Position numbers and translations under genes: made by a program. The notes beneath the pieces were generated by a model. The model was not told where the DNA came from and did no database searches. It was given only the letters and a program-made list of their open reading frames with translations. From assembly GCF_042650605.1 (NCBI RefSeq), contig NZ_JBHSBN010000004.1:248001-312000 (forward strand): DNA of 64,000 nucleotides, given 5' to 3'. The stretch's first letter is position 1. Every line of letters starts with the position of its first letter. The DNA comes from Micromonospora_J zhanjiangensis. GTDB lineage: Bacteria > Actinomycetota > Actinomycetes > Mycobacteriales > Micromonosporaceae. Of this stretch, positions 35,228-43,674 are shown piece after piece.

Positions 35228-37273
35228 GTGGACGTGCCGCTGGCCCACCTCGACCGGCCGTTCGACTATCTCGTCCCGGCCGAACTGGCCGACGACGCGC
35301 GGCCCGGCACCCGGGTGAAGGTCCGGTTCGCCGGTCAACTCGTCGGCGGCTGGCTGCTGGAGCGGGTGCCGTCCTCCGAGCACGGCGGACGGCTGGCCTA
35401 CCTGGACCGGCTGGTCTCCCCGGAACCGGTGCTGAGCCCGGAGATCGCCCGGTTGGCCCGGGCGGTGGCCGACCGGTACGCGGGCAACCTCGCCGACGTG
35501 CTGCGGCTGGCCGTGCCGCCCCGCCACGCCCGGGTCGAGCGGGAAACCGTCCCGAGCGAAAAGCCGCAGCCGGCCCCGACCGGCGGCGCCGGGCCGGCGT
35601 CGACGGGCGGTGCCGAGCCGGCGCGGGCCAGCGGTGCCGAGCCGGCGTCAACCAGCGGTGCCGGGCCGGCGCCGGCCAGGGGGTCGGCCTCGCCGGCCGC
35701 CGGTGGGCCGGCCGTCGACGATCTCGCGGCCGGCTGGGCCGCCTACCCCACCGGCCCGGCCTACCTGCGGGCGCTCGCCGGTGGACGGTCGCCCCGGGCG
35801 GTGTGGTCGGCGTTGGCCGGTGAGAACTGGCCGGCCCGGTTCGCCGAGGCGTTGACCGCCACCGCCCGGTCCGGCCGGGGCGCGGTGGCCGTCGTACCCG
35901 ATGCCCGGGACCTGGACCGGCTGGACGCCGCGCTGACCGCGCTCTCCGGTGCCGGCGGTCACGTCGTGCTGTCCGCGGCGCTCGGTCCGGCCAAGCGCTA
36001 CCGGGCCTTCCTCGCCGCCCGGCGTGGCGCGGTGCCCGTGGTGATCGGCACCCGGGCCGCCGGCTTCGCCCCGGTCGACCGGCTCGGTCTGGTCGCCGTC
36101 TGGGACGACGGCGACGACCTGCACGCCGAGCCGCGGGCGCCCTACCCGCACGCCCGGGACGTGCTGCTCACCCGGGCCCAGCTGGCCGGCGCCGCAGCCC
36201 TGGTCGGCGGGTACGCCCGCTCCGGCGAGGCCCAGCTGCTGGTCGAGACCGGCTGGGCGAAGGAGGTCGTGGCCACCCGGGAGACGCTGCGGGCGCGTAC
36301 CCCGAAGGTGTTGCCGACCGGCGACGACCCGCAACTGGCCCGGGACCCGGCCGCCGCGACCGCCCGGCTGCCCAGCCTCGCCTGGGAGGCGGCCCGGGCC
36401 GCGCTCAAGGCCGACGCGCCGGTGCTGGTGCAGGTGCCCCGGCGCGGCTACCTGCCCTCGGTGTCCTGCGCCGACTGCCGCGCGCCGGCCCGGTGCGCGC
36501 ACTGCGCCGGGCCGCTCGCGCTGCGTTCGGCCCGGGCCCTGCCCGCCTGCCACTGGTGCGGCCGGGTCGACGCCGCGTACGCCTGTCCCGAGTGCGGCGG
36601 ACGGCGGCTGCGCGCCGCGGTGACCGGTGCCCGGCGGACCGCGGAGGAACTCGGCCGGGCCTTCCCCGGAGTGCCGGTGCGGACCTCCGGGCGGGAGGAG
36701 GTCCTCGCCGAGGTGCCCGGTGGCGCGTCCGTGGTGGTCGCCACGCCCGGCGCGGAGCCGGTCGCCGTCGGTGGCTACGGCGCGGTCCTGTTGCTGGACA
36801 CCTGGGCCCTGCTCACCCGGGCCGACCTGCGGGCCAGCGAGGAGGCACTGCGCCGGTGGCTGGCCGCGGCCGCGCTGGCCCGGCCGGCCGGCGACGGCGG
36901 CCGGGTGGTGGTGGTCGCCGACGGCGGGCTGGCCACCGTGCAGGCGTTGCTGCGCTGGGACCCGGCCTGGTTCGCCGACCGGGAACTGACCGAGCGGCGG
37001 GAACTCGGCTTCCCGCCGGCGGTCCGGATGGCCAGCCTGACCGGCACCCCGGAGGCGGTGGCCGACCTGCTCGCGGTGGTCCGGCTGCCGGCGGGTGTCG
37101 AGGTGCTCGGGCCGGTCCCGGCGGCCGAGGGCCAGGAGCGGATGTTGCTGCGGGTCGCCCGGTCCGGGGCGGCCGCGCTGGCCCGCGCGCTGCACGACGC
37201 GGCCGGGGTACGCACCGCCCGCAAGGCCGCCCAGCCGGTACGCGTCCAGGTCGACCCGCTCGACCTGCTCTGA
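35228..37273 (+). CDS. priA: primosome assembly protein PriA, helicase-deficient actinobacterial type
   Basis: Replication-restart protein. At least 681 residues: N-terminal 3'-DNA-binding domain (PLAHLDRPFDYLVPAELADDARPGTRVKVRFAG), a degenerate helicase part without a Walker A motif, and the Zn-binding region with paired Cys (SCADC, CAHC, CHWC, CPECGG). Loss of ATPase motifs is known in actinobacterial PriA. Residues ~115-150 are an 8-residue Pro/Ala/Gly repeat, four copies. The GTG at 35228 is the first canonical start, but the frame is open upstream and encodes LPVARVCVDVP, conserved in PriA. A CTG at 35165 overlapping the metK stop (CTGA) is a candidate true start. Confidence 0.88.
   Translation: MDVPLAHLDRPFDYLVPAELADDARPGTRVKVRFAGQLVGGWLLERVPSSEHGGRLAYLDRLVSPEPVLSPEIARLARAVADRYAGNLADVLRLAVPPRHARVERETVPSEKPQPAPTGGAGPASTGGAEPARASGAEPASTSGAGPAPARGSASPAAGGPAVDDLAAGWAAYPTGPAYLRALAGGRSPRAVWSALAGENWPARFAEALTATARSGRGAVAVVPDARDLDRLDAALTALSGAGGHVVLSAALGPAKRYRAFLAARRGAVPVVIGTRAAGFAPVDRLGLVAVWDDGDDLHAEPRAPYPHARDVLLTRAQLAGAAALVGGYARSGEAQLLVETGWAKEVVATRETLRARTPKVLPTGDDPQLARDPAAATARLPSLAWEAARAALKADAPVLVQVPRRGYLPSVSCADCRAPARCAHCAGPLALRSARALPACHWCGRVDAAYACPECGGRRLRAAVTGARRTAEELGRAFPGVPVRTSGREEVLAEVPGGASVVVATPGAEPVAVGGYGAVLLLDTWALLTRADLRASEEALRRWLAAAALARPAGDGGRVVVVADGGLATVQALLRWDPAWFADRELTERRELGFPPAVRMASLTGTPEAVADLLAVVRLPAGVEVLGPVPAAEGQERMLLRVARSGAAALARALHDAAGVRTARKAAQPVRVQVDPLDLL
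35570..35665 (+). repeat. 24-bp tandem repeat inside priA, four copies
   Basis: Units encode PAPTGGAG, PASTGGAE, PARASGAE and PASTSGAG, then a partial PAPARG. The copies have diverged by point changes but keep the 24-bp period and the frame. Confidence 0.85.
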
Positions 37274-37396
37274 GGCCGATCCACCCGGTGTGCGGCCGGC
37301 TGACCGGCGGCGGTCGACCCGGCGGCACTCCGTAGACTGGTACGGCATCGTGCCGCCCGCCCCGGCGTGCCACCCGTCGACAAGGAGCCACCTCGC

Positions 37397-37957
37397 GTGA
37401 CCGTTCAGCCCATCCGTCTGTTCGGCGACCCGGTGCTGCGCACGCCGGCCGAGTCGGTGGTCGACTTCGACGCCGAGCTGCGCAAGCTGGTGGCCGACCT
37501 GACCGACACCATGCGGGAGCAGAACGGCGCCGGCCTGGCCGCGCCGCAGCTCGGCGTCGGCCTGCGGGTGTTCGCCTTCGACGTGGACGACGTGCTCGGG
37601 CATCTGGTCAACCCGGTGCTGGAGTTCCCGGACGAGGAGGAACAGGACGGTCCGGAGGGTTGCCTGTCCATCCCCGGCCTCTACTTCGACACCAAGCGCC
37701 GGCTCAACGTCGTCGCCAAGGGCTTCAACTCGTACGGCGACCCGATGCAGATCGTCGGCACCGGGCTGATGGCCCGCTGCGTGCAGCACGAGACCGACCA
37801 CCTCGACGGGGTGCTCTTCCTCGACCGGCTGGACCCGGCCGGGCGCAAGGAGGCGATGAAAGCCATCCGGCAGGCCGACTGGTACGACCGGGCCGCGCCG
37901 CCGGTGGTCAAGGTCAGCCCGCACGGCGCCGGTAACCCCTTCGGTCTGGGTCGGTGA
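37397..37957 (+). CDS. def: peptide deformylase
   Basis: Removes the formyl group from nascent proteins; paired with fmt just downstream. 186 residues. The three family motifs are present: GAGLAAPQLG, EGCLSIPG (metal Cys) and QHETDHLDG (metal His pair). GTG at 37397 has AAGGAG (37382-37387) 9 nt upstream. A TAGACT box at 37334-37339 is a good -10 candidate. fmt begins 5 bp after the stop. Confidence 0.97.
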   Translation: MTVQPIRLFGDPVLRTPAESVVDFDAELRKLVADLTDTMREQNGAGLAAPQLGVGLRVFAFDVDDVLGHLVNPVLEFPDEEEQDGPEGCLSIPGLYFDTKRRLNVVAKGFNSYGDPMQIVGTGLMARCVQHETDHLDGVLFLDRLDPAGRKEAMKAIRQADWYDRAAPPVVKVSPHGAGNPFGLGR

Positions 37958-37961
37958 CGGG

Positions 37962-38888
37962 GTGCGCCTGGTATTCGCCGGTACGCCGGCCGTGGCGGTG
38001 CCCGCCCTGGACGCCATCGCCGCGTCCGGACACGAACTGGTCGCCGTGGTGACCCGCCCGGACGCGCCGGCTGGCCGGGGCCGAGGGCTGTCCCGGTCAC
38101 CGGTCGGCGCCTGGGCCGACGAACGCGGCGTCGAGGTGCTGACCCCGCGTCGCCCGCGCGAGCCCGACTTCCTCGCCCGGCTGGCCGAGATCGCGCCGGA
38201 CTGCGTCCCGGTGGTGGCCTACGGTGCCCTGGTGCCGCCCGCGGCACTGGCCGTTCCCGCCCACGGTTGGATCAACCTGCACTTCTCGCTGCTGCCCGCG
38301 TGGCGCGGCGCCGCCCCGGTCCAGCACGCCGTGCTGCACGGTGACGAGGTGACCGGCGCGAGCGTGTTCCAGCTCGAGGAGGGCCTGGACACCGGGCCGG
38401 TGTTCGGCACCGTCACCGACGAGGTCCGACCCACCGACACCGCCGGTGACCTGCTCGGCCGGCTCGCCGACTCCGGCGCCGGCCTGCTGGTGGCGGTGTT
38501 GGACGCGATCGAGGCCGGCTCCGCGCTTGCCGAGCCGCAGCCGGCCGACGGCGTGTCCCTCGCGCCGAAGCTGACCGTCGAGGACGGTCAGGTCCGCTGG
38601 AGCGACCCGGCGTTCGCGGTGGACCGGCGGATCCGCGCCTGCACCCCGGCCCCGGGCGCCTGGACCACCTTCCGCGGCGACCGGGTCAAGCTCGGACCGG
38701 TGCGCCCGGTCGCCAACGGTCCCACCCTGCCGCCCGGCGGACTGCTGGTCGAGCGGTCCCGGGTGCTGGCCGGCACGGCCACCACCCCGGTCGAGTTGGG
38801 CGAGGTACGCGCGGCGGGCAAGCGGGCCATGCCGGCGAGCGACTGGGCGCGCGGTGTCCGGGTCGGCGCGGACGAGGTGTTCGGGTGA
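37962..38888 (+). CDS. fmt: methionyl-tRNA formyltransferase
   Basis: Formylates initiator Met-tRNA. 308 residues. N-terminal MRLVFAGTPAVAVPAL, catalytic segment WINLHFSLLPAWRGAAPVQHAVLHGD (Asn, His) and GLDTGP (Asp), plus the C-terminal OB-like domain. GTG start. Works in sequence with def, and rsmB follows, as is conserved. Confidence 0.97.
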   Translation: MRLVFAGTPAVAVPALDAIAASGHELVAVVTRPDAPAGRGRGLSRSPVGAWADERGVEVLTPRRPREPDFLARLAEIAPDCVPVVAYGALVPPAALAVPAHGWINLHFSLLPAWRGAAPVQHAVLHGDEVTGASVFQLEEGLDTGPVFGTVTDEVRPTDTAGDLLGRLADSGAGLLVAVLDAIEAGSALAEPQPADGVSLAPKLTVEDGQVRWSDPAFAVDRRIRACTPAPGAWTTFRGDRVKLGPVRPVANGPTLPPGGLLVERSRVLAGTATTPVELGEVRAAGKRAMPASDWARGVRVGADEVFG

Positions 38889-38934
38889 GCCCGCGGCGAG
38901 CCGGCCGGCGATCCGCCGCCGGCGGAGTGTCCGC

Positions 38935-40380
38935 GTGACCGGGGGCGGCGAGCGGCGGGGCGGCCGGCCGACGGCCGGGGCTGGCCGGGACCGCCGACCG
39001 GCCCGCTCCGGCGGCGCGCCGGTCGACCCGGCCCGCTGGGCGGCGTACGACGCGGTCACGGCCGTGCACCGGGACGACGCGTACGCCAACCTGGTGCTGC
39101 CCACCATGCTGCGGGAACGCGGGCTGCACGGTCGGGACGCGGCGTTCGCCACCGAGCTGACCTACGGCACCCTGCGGGTGCGGGGCACCCTGGACGCGAT
39201 CGTCGCCGCGGCGGCCGGCCGGGAGGTCGACCGGATCGACCCGCCGGCCCGGGACGCGTTGCGGCTCGGCGCGTACCAGCTGTTGCACACCCGGGTGCCG
39301 GCGCACGCGGCGGTCTCCTCCACCGTCGAGCTGGTGCGCGCGGTCGCCCCGGGCGCGGTCGGGTTCGCCAACGCGGTGCTGCGCGAGATCAGCGGCCGGG
39401 ACGTCGAGGCCTGGACCACCGAGCTGGCCCCGGCCTACGAGACGGACCCGATCGGCCACCTGGCACTGACCCACAGTCATCCACAGTGGATCGTCCGGGC
39501 GTTCGCCGAGGCGCTCGGCGGTGACCTGGCCGAGACCACCCGCCTGCTGATCGAGGACAACGAACGGCCGCCGGTGCACCTGTGCGCCCGGCCGGGTCGG
39601 GCCGACGCGGTGGCGTTGGCCGACGAGGTCGGCGGCGCGCCGGGGGCCTTCTCGCCGTACGCGGTGTATCTGCCCGGCGGCTCGCCGGGTGAGTTGCCGG
39701 CGCTGGCGCAGGGGCGCGCGCACGTCCAGGACGAGGGTTCCCAACTGGTGGCCGAGGCGCTGGCCGGCGCGCCGCTGGACGGGCCGGACAGCCGCTGGCT
39801 CGACCTGTGCGCGGGGCCGGGCGGCAAGGCCGGGCTGCTCGGCGCGATCGCCGCGCAGCGCGGCGCGACCCTCACCGCGGTGGAGGTGGCCGAGCACCGG
39901 GCCCGGCTGGTCGAGCAGGCGGTCCGTGGTCTGCCGGTCACCGTGCTCACCATGGACGGCCGGTCGGTCGGCGCGGAATCCGAACTGCCGGCGGCGGGAT
40001 TCGACCGGGTCCTGGTCGACGCGCCGTGCTCGGGGCTCGGTTCGCTGCGCCGCCGGCCCGAGTCACGGTGGCGCCGGCAACCGTCGGACCTGCCGCCGTT
40101 GACCCGGCTGCAGCGGGAACTGCTCGGCGCCGCCCTGCGGGCGGTGCGGCCCGGCGGACTGGTCGGCTACGTGACCTGCTCGCCGCACATGGTGGAGACG
40201 CACGTGACGGTCACCGAGGCGGCCCGCCGCAGCGGCGTACCGGTCGACTTCGTCGACGCGCGGGGCCTGCTGCCGGCCGGCATGCCCGGGCTGGGTGACG
40301 GACCCACGGTCCAACTCTGGCCGCACCGGCACGGCACCGACGCGATGTTCCTCGCGGTGCTGCGCCGCGAACCGTCCTGA
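38935..40380 (+). CDS. rsmB: 16S rRNA (cytosine-C5)-methyltransferase RsmB
   Basis: Methylates C967 (E. coli numbering) of 16S rRNA with SAM. 481 residues. N-terminal NusB-like domain (AYDAVTAVHRDDAYANLVLP, ELTYGTLRVRGTLDAIV), SAM motif LDLCAGPGGKAGLL, and the two catalytic-region Cys in DAPCSGLGSLRRRPE and VTCSPH. The GTG at 38935 has GGCGGAG 7 nt ahead; a longer in-frame start (38854) would overlap fmt. The first ~25 residues are Arg/Gly-rich. Confidence 0.94.
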   Translation: MTGGGERRGGRPTAGAGRDRRPARSGGAPVDPARWAAYDAVTAVHRDDAYANLVLPTMLRERGLHGRDAAFATELTYGTLRVRGTLDAIVAAAAGREVDRIDPPARDALRLGAYQLLHTRVPAHAAVSSTVELVRAVAPGAVGFANAVLREISGRDVEAWTTELAPAYETDPIGHLALTHSHPQWIVRAFAEALGGDLAETTRLLIEDNERPPVHLCARPGRADAVALADEVGGAPGAFSPYAVYLPGGSPGELPALAQGRAHVQDEGSQLVAEALAGAPLDGPDSRWLDLCAGPGGKAGLLGAIAAQRGATLTAVEVAEHRARLVEQAVRGLPVTVLTMDGRSVGAESELPAAGFDRVLVDAPCSGLGSLRRRPESRWRRQPSDLPPLTRLQRELLGAALRAVRPGGLVGYVTCSPHMVETHVTVTEAARRSGVPVDFVDARGLLPAGMPGLGDGPTVQLWPHRHGTDAMFLAVLRREPS

Positions 40381-40400
40381 CCCGCCGGGTCGGCCGAGAC

Positions 40401-40460
40401 GGGCCGGCTCCGGGCGGGCCGGCTCCGGGCGGGCCGGCTGCGGGCGGGCCGGCTGGGGCA
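40401..40460. repeat. 15-bp tandem repeat, four copies, after rsmB
   Basis: Units GGGCCGGCTCCGGGC (two identical, then two variants) in the 87-bp gap between convergent rsmB and the septum-formation-like gene. Same period and placement as the repeat after nusB. Confidence 0.85.
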
Positions 40461-40467
40461 GGTCGGG

Positions 40468-41358
40468 TCAGGTCACCGGCAGGGCGCTCGGACCGGCGCC
40501 CTTCATCGACCGGGTCAGGGTGCGGTCGTCGACCCAGAGGAAGCACTGCACGCCCCGGTTGCCGGCGAGCCAGCCCTGCTCGTCCGGGTGGTAGAAGATC
40601 GAGCCGACCCGGAAGCCGAGTTCCGGGTTGTCCGGCAGGCCGGCGTACCGGGCGATGACCCGCATGCAGGACCGGTGCGCGGCGGCCGCGTCCTTCACGA
40701 ACGCCGCCAGCGGCGTGTCCGGGGCGAGGTAGAGGCCGGCGAACTCGGCGTGGTGCGGCTTGTCGCAGGAGATCGGGTCCATGAAGTTGATGTCGTCCTT
40801 GATCAACTTCGGGTTGAAGCAGCCGTACGCCAGGGGCGAACCCGCCGTCAGCGCACCGCGCAGCGAGCCGGCGCGGGGCACCGGCTTGTCGTTGTCCAGG
40901 CTCTCCACCTCGCTCAGGTCGCAGCGGAACCAGCGCGCCCCGCCGGCCCACGCCTCCGCCTGCGGCACCAGCACGGACAGCGCCAGCCGGCCGGTGCGCC
41001 AGTCGGCGCCGAGCAGGTCGTTGGCCCTGCGCTCGCACTCCGCCCGGGCCGTGCCGAAGCCGGCCGACCCGACCACCGGCGGCATCGGCGCCTTCGCGGT
41101 CTTGCCGGTGAAGGCGCCGACGTGCACGGTCTCGGCCCGGTGCTGCTGGGCGCAGTCGACGATCCGGTAGGCGCTGACCGCCACCTCGCGCACCCGCAGG
41201 TGGCACACGCCGGCCACCGGTACGAAGGCCGTCGGCTCGGTGAGGGCGGCCCATCCGTTCGTCAGGTCTCCGTCCACTTCGGTCGGCCGGTCGGCACAGC
41301 CGGTCAGCACCAACGTCACCGCCGCGCAGGCGGCCATCCCGGCCCGCCACCGTCGCAT
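40468..41358 (-). CDS. septum-formation-family lipoprotein
   Basis: A 296-residue secreted lipoprotein: signal peptide ending in the lipobox VLTGC (Cys21), then two repeats of the Septum_form pattern. Cys-containing strands such as AGVCHLR, IVDCAQQHRAETVHVGAF and ISCDKPHHAEFAGLY each end in a His-Ala/Arg-Glu motif typical of this actinobacterial family. About eight Cys outside the signal suggest disulfides. The family is linked to cell division only loosely; the role here is unknown. Transcribed towards rsmB. Confidence 0.75.
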   Translation of the reverse strand: MRRWRAGMAACAAVTLVLTGCADRPTEVDGDLTNGWAALTEPTAFVPVAGVCHLRVREVAVSAYRIVDCAQQHRAETVHVGAFTGKTAKAPMPPVVGSAGFGTARAECERRANDLLGADWRTGRLALSVLVPQAEAWAGGARWFRCDLSEVESLDNDKPVPRAGSLRGALTAGSPLAYGCFNPKLIKDDINFMDPISCDKPHHAEFAGLYLAPDTPLAAFVKDAAAAHRSCMRVIARYAGLPDNPELGFRVGSIFYHPDEQGWLAGNRGVQCFLWVDDRTLTRSMKGAGPSALPVT

Positions 41359-41572
41359 CTCGTCCGCCTCCCCGCGAATCGGCCGCCGTGCGCCACCAAC
41401 CTACGGCCTCCGCCGGCCATCGGTGGTGGGCAAATGTTACTCGTGGGTCGGGATGCGCCCACAAGTGCCCATCTGTGCCTTTCGGCTCACTCAGTGTCAC
41501 GGACGGGGACGGTTGGTCGATAAACCGCCATCCGGGCACGGTGGTGGCTGCCGCCGGCCTCGACGGCGTTCG

Positions 41573-41578
41573 TACACT
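41573..41578 (+). promoter_or_regulatory. -10 box of a probable leaderless rpe promoter
   Basis: TACACT ending 7 nt before the rpe GTG at 41585, so transcription would start at the start codon. No Shine-Dalgarno sequence is seen. The other 200 bp of this gap (41359-41572) hold nothing recognised. Confidence 0.45.
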
Positions 41579-41584
41579 GGCGCC

Positions 41585-42259
41585 GTGACCGCACCGATCG
41601 TGGCGCCCAGCATCCTGGCCGCCGACTTCGCCCACCTGGCCGACGAGGTCCGGGCGGTGCAGCCGTCGGCGGACTGGCTGCACGTCGACGTGATGGACAA
41701 CCACTTCGTGCCCAACCTGACCATCGGGCTGCCGGTCGTGCAGAGTCTGCTCGCGGTGTCGTCGCTGCCGTTCGACGTCCACCTGATGATCACCGAACCG
41801 CGCCGCTGGGCTCCCGCCTACGCGGACGCCGGCGCCTACAACGTGACCTTCCACGCCGAGGCCTGTGACAACCCGGTCGCCTTGGCCAAGGACCTGCGTT
41901 CGGCCGGCGCCAAGGCCGGGCTGGCGATCGACCGGGACACCCCGATCGAGCCGTACCTGGACCTGCTGCCCAGCTTCGACACCCTGCTGATCATGACGAT
42001 CAAGGCCGGCTTCGGCGGCCAGCGGTTCATCCCGGAGCTGCTCGACAAGGTGCGCACCGCCCGCCGGCACGTCGCCGCCGGACATCTGGAGTTACGCATC
42101 GAGGTGGACGGCGGGATCGCCGCCGACACCATCGAGCAGGCGGCCGCGGCCGGGGCGGACGCCTTCGTCGCGGGCACCGCCGTCTACGGCGCCGAGGACC
42201 CGGCCGAGGCGGTACGTCGGCTGCGCGGGCTCGCCGAGCGGGCGGGCCGGTCGACGTGA
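41585..42259 (+). CDS. rpe: ribulose-phosphate 3-epimerase
   Basis: Interconverts ribulose 5-phosphate and xylulose 5-phosphate; supplies ribulose 5-phosphate used by RibBA further downstream. 224 residues, TIM barrel. Marks: APSILAADFAHL, WLHVDVMDNHFVPNLTIG (metal His/Asp), VHLMI, GFGGQRFIPELLDKV and EVDGGI. Contains a rare TTA codon at 42092-42094 (GHLELRIEVDGG). Confidence 0.97.
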   Translation: MTAPIVAPSILAADFAHLADEVRAVQPSADWLHVDVMDNHFVPNLTIGLPVVQSLLAVSSLPFDVHLMITEPRRWAPAYADAGAYNVTFHAEACDNPVALAKDLRSAGAKAGLAIDRDTPIEPYLDLLPSFDTLLIMTIKAGFGGQRFIPELLDKVRTARRHVAAGHLELRIEVDGGIAADTIEQAAAAGADAFVAGTAVYGAEDPAEAVRRLRGLAERAGRST

Positions 42260-42320
42260 ACGGAGCGTGCGGGCGGACCGGAGGGCTCGGCGGTGTCGCC
42301 GGGCCCGGCGAGGTGACGGC

Positions 42321-43283
42321 GTGAGCGTCGACCCGGGGGCGGACCGGCCCGACCTGATCCTGGTCGTCGACGACGACGAGGACATCGCCCGGTTCGTCGA
42401 GTTCAACCTGCGCCTGCACGGCTTCGAGGTGATGCACGCCCGGGACGGTCAGGAGGCGCTGGAGCAGATCCAACGCGAGCGGCCCGACCTGGCCGTGGTG
42501 GACCTGATGATGCCCCGGATCGACGGCATCGAGCTGACCCGGCGGTTGCGCGCCGACCCGATGACCACCGCCCTGCCGGTGATCATGCTGACCGCCCGGG
42601 GAATGACCGCGGACAAGGTCCTCGGCCTCACCGCGGGCGCCGACGACTACCTGGTCAAGCCGTTCGACACCGCCGAGTTGATCGCCCGGGTGAGTTCCAC
42701 GCTGCGGCGCAACAAGGAGTTCCGCGAGGTCTCCCCGCTGACCGGGCTGCCCGGCAACAGCCGGGTCCGCCGGGAGATCAGCGACCGGGTCCGCGGCGGC
42801 CTCGACTACGCCGTCGGCTACATCGACATCGACCGCTTCAAGAGCGTCAACGACCGGTACGGTTTCGTCCGCGGCGACGAGTTCATCAGCGCGCTGGCCC
42901 GCTGCCTCAACCGGGCGGTGGTCTCGGCCGGCCTGCCGCCGGCCTTCCTCGGCCACATCGGCGGCGACGACTTCGTGATCGTCTGCGCCCCGGAACAGGT
43001 GCTGCCGCTCACCGAACGCGCGGTGGTCGACTTCGAGAAGACCGCCGACGAGCTGTACGACCCGCAGGACCGGGCGCGCGGCTACGTCGAGCTGAAGGAC
43101 CGGCGGGGCAACGTCCGCAAGGCTGCCCTGGTCACCCTCTCCATCGGGGTGGCCCAGTCGAACGCCGACCGGCGGTTCACCGACCCGCTCGAGGTGATCG
43201 CGGTCGCCTCGGAGATGAAGACCGTCGCCAAGAGTCAGCCCGGGTCGTACGTGGCCATCGACCGTCGTCGTGGCGAGGTGTGA
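42321..43283 (+). CDS. response regulator with GGDEF-like domain
   Basis: A 320-residue protein with an N-terminal receiver domain (acidic D17-D19, phospho-acceptor D61 in VVDLMMPRIDG, K113 in YLVKPFD) and a C-terminal GGDEF-type domain. The signature reads G214-G-D-D-F218, with Asp where Glu is usual at the fourth position; the upstream metal Asp motif GYIDIDRFKSVNDRYGF is intact. It may be a phosphorylation-controlled diguanylate cyclase or a degenerate binding form. No cognate histidine kinase is next to it. BldD, a c-di-GMP receptor, is encoded 22 kb away. Confidence 0.9.
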   Translation: MSVDPGADRPDLILVVDDDEDIARFVEFNLRLHGFEVMHARDGQEALEQIQRERPDLAVVDLMMPRIDGIELTRRLRADPMTTALPVIMLTARGMTADKVLGLTAGADDYLVKPFDTAELIARVSSTLRRNKEFREVSPLTGLPGNSRVRREISDRVRGGLDYAVGYIDIDRFKSVNDRYGFVRGDEFISALARCLNRAVVSAGLPPAFLGHIGGDDFVIVCAPEQVLPLTERAVVDFEKTADELYDPQDRARGYVELKDRRGNVRKAALVTLSIGVAQSNADRRFTDPLEVIAVASEMKTVAKSQPGSYVAIDRRRGEV

Positions 43284-43362
43284 TCAACCGGATCTTGTGA
43301 CCTAGGTCGCCCAAGTGGCGATCAGGGCGCCGGAACGTGTAAGACTGCGAAGGTACCCACCA

Positions 43363-43536
43363 CGCGCTGGCGGGACTCGGTGAAATTCCGAACCGGCGGT
43401 GATCCGCGGCATGTCCGCGGTCAGCCCGCGACCCGGTCGGCAGCAGTGCCGAACGGTGGACCCGGTGTGATTCCGGGGCCGACGGTTGAGGGCGGGCTCC
43501 ACCCGCGCTCAGACAGTCCGGATGGGAGACAGCGCG
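43363..43536 (+). promoter_or_regulatory. FMN riboswitch (RFN element)
   Basis: The leader carries the conserved RFN blocks in order: GGTGAAATTCCGAACCGGCGGTGAT, AGCCCGCGA, GGTGTGATTCCGGGGCCGACGGT and AGTCCGGATGGGAGA. The closing helix P1 pairs CGCGCTG (43363-43369) with CAGCGCG (43530-43536). FMN binding should lower expression of the rib operon. A further ~138 nt separate it from the ribD ATG; this expression platform holds GC-rich stems and the GAGGGGAG ribosome binding site at its end. Confidence 0.95.
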
Positions 43537-43674
43537 CGGAATGGACGCGGTCCCCGGCGTGCCCTGCGCGCCGACCGGACCGCCGTCGGGGTCGGCTCCG
43601 CCGTCCCCGGATTCCGCCACCCTGCCCCCGCCCCGCCCGCGCGCCCGACGGCGAGCGAGGGGAGCACGGTCGGC
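43537..43674 (+). other. expression platform between the FMN riboswitch and ribD
   Basis: 138 nt with no gene. An ATG at 43541 opens a different frame with non-coding composition. GC-rich complementary segments could sequester the AGGGGAG site at 43658-43664; the exact switch cannot be resolved by eye. Confidence 0.4.

Noticed and set aside
33633..35651. 672-codon minus-strand frame opposite metK
   Set aside because: Covers metK, which has all SAM synthase motifs. The frame is open mainly because of the unusual metK codon use.
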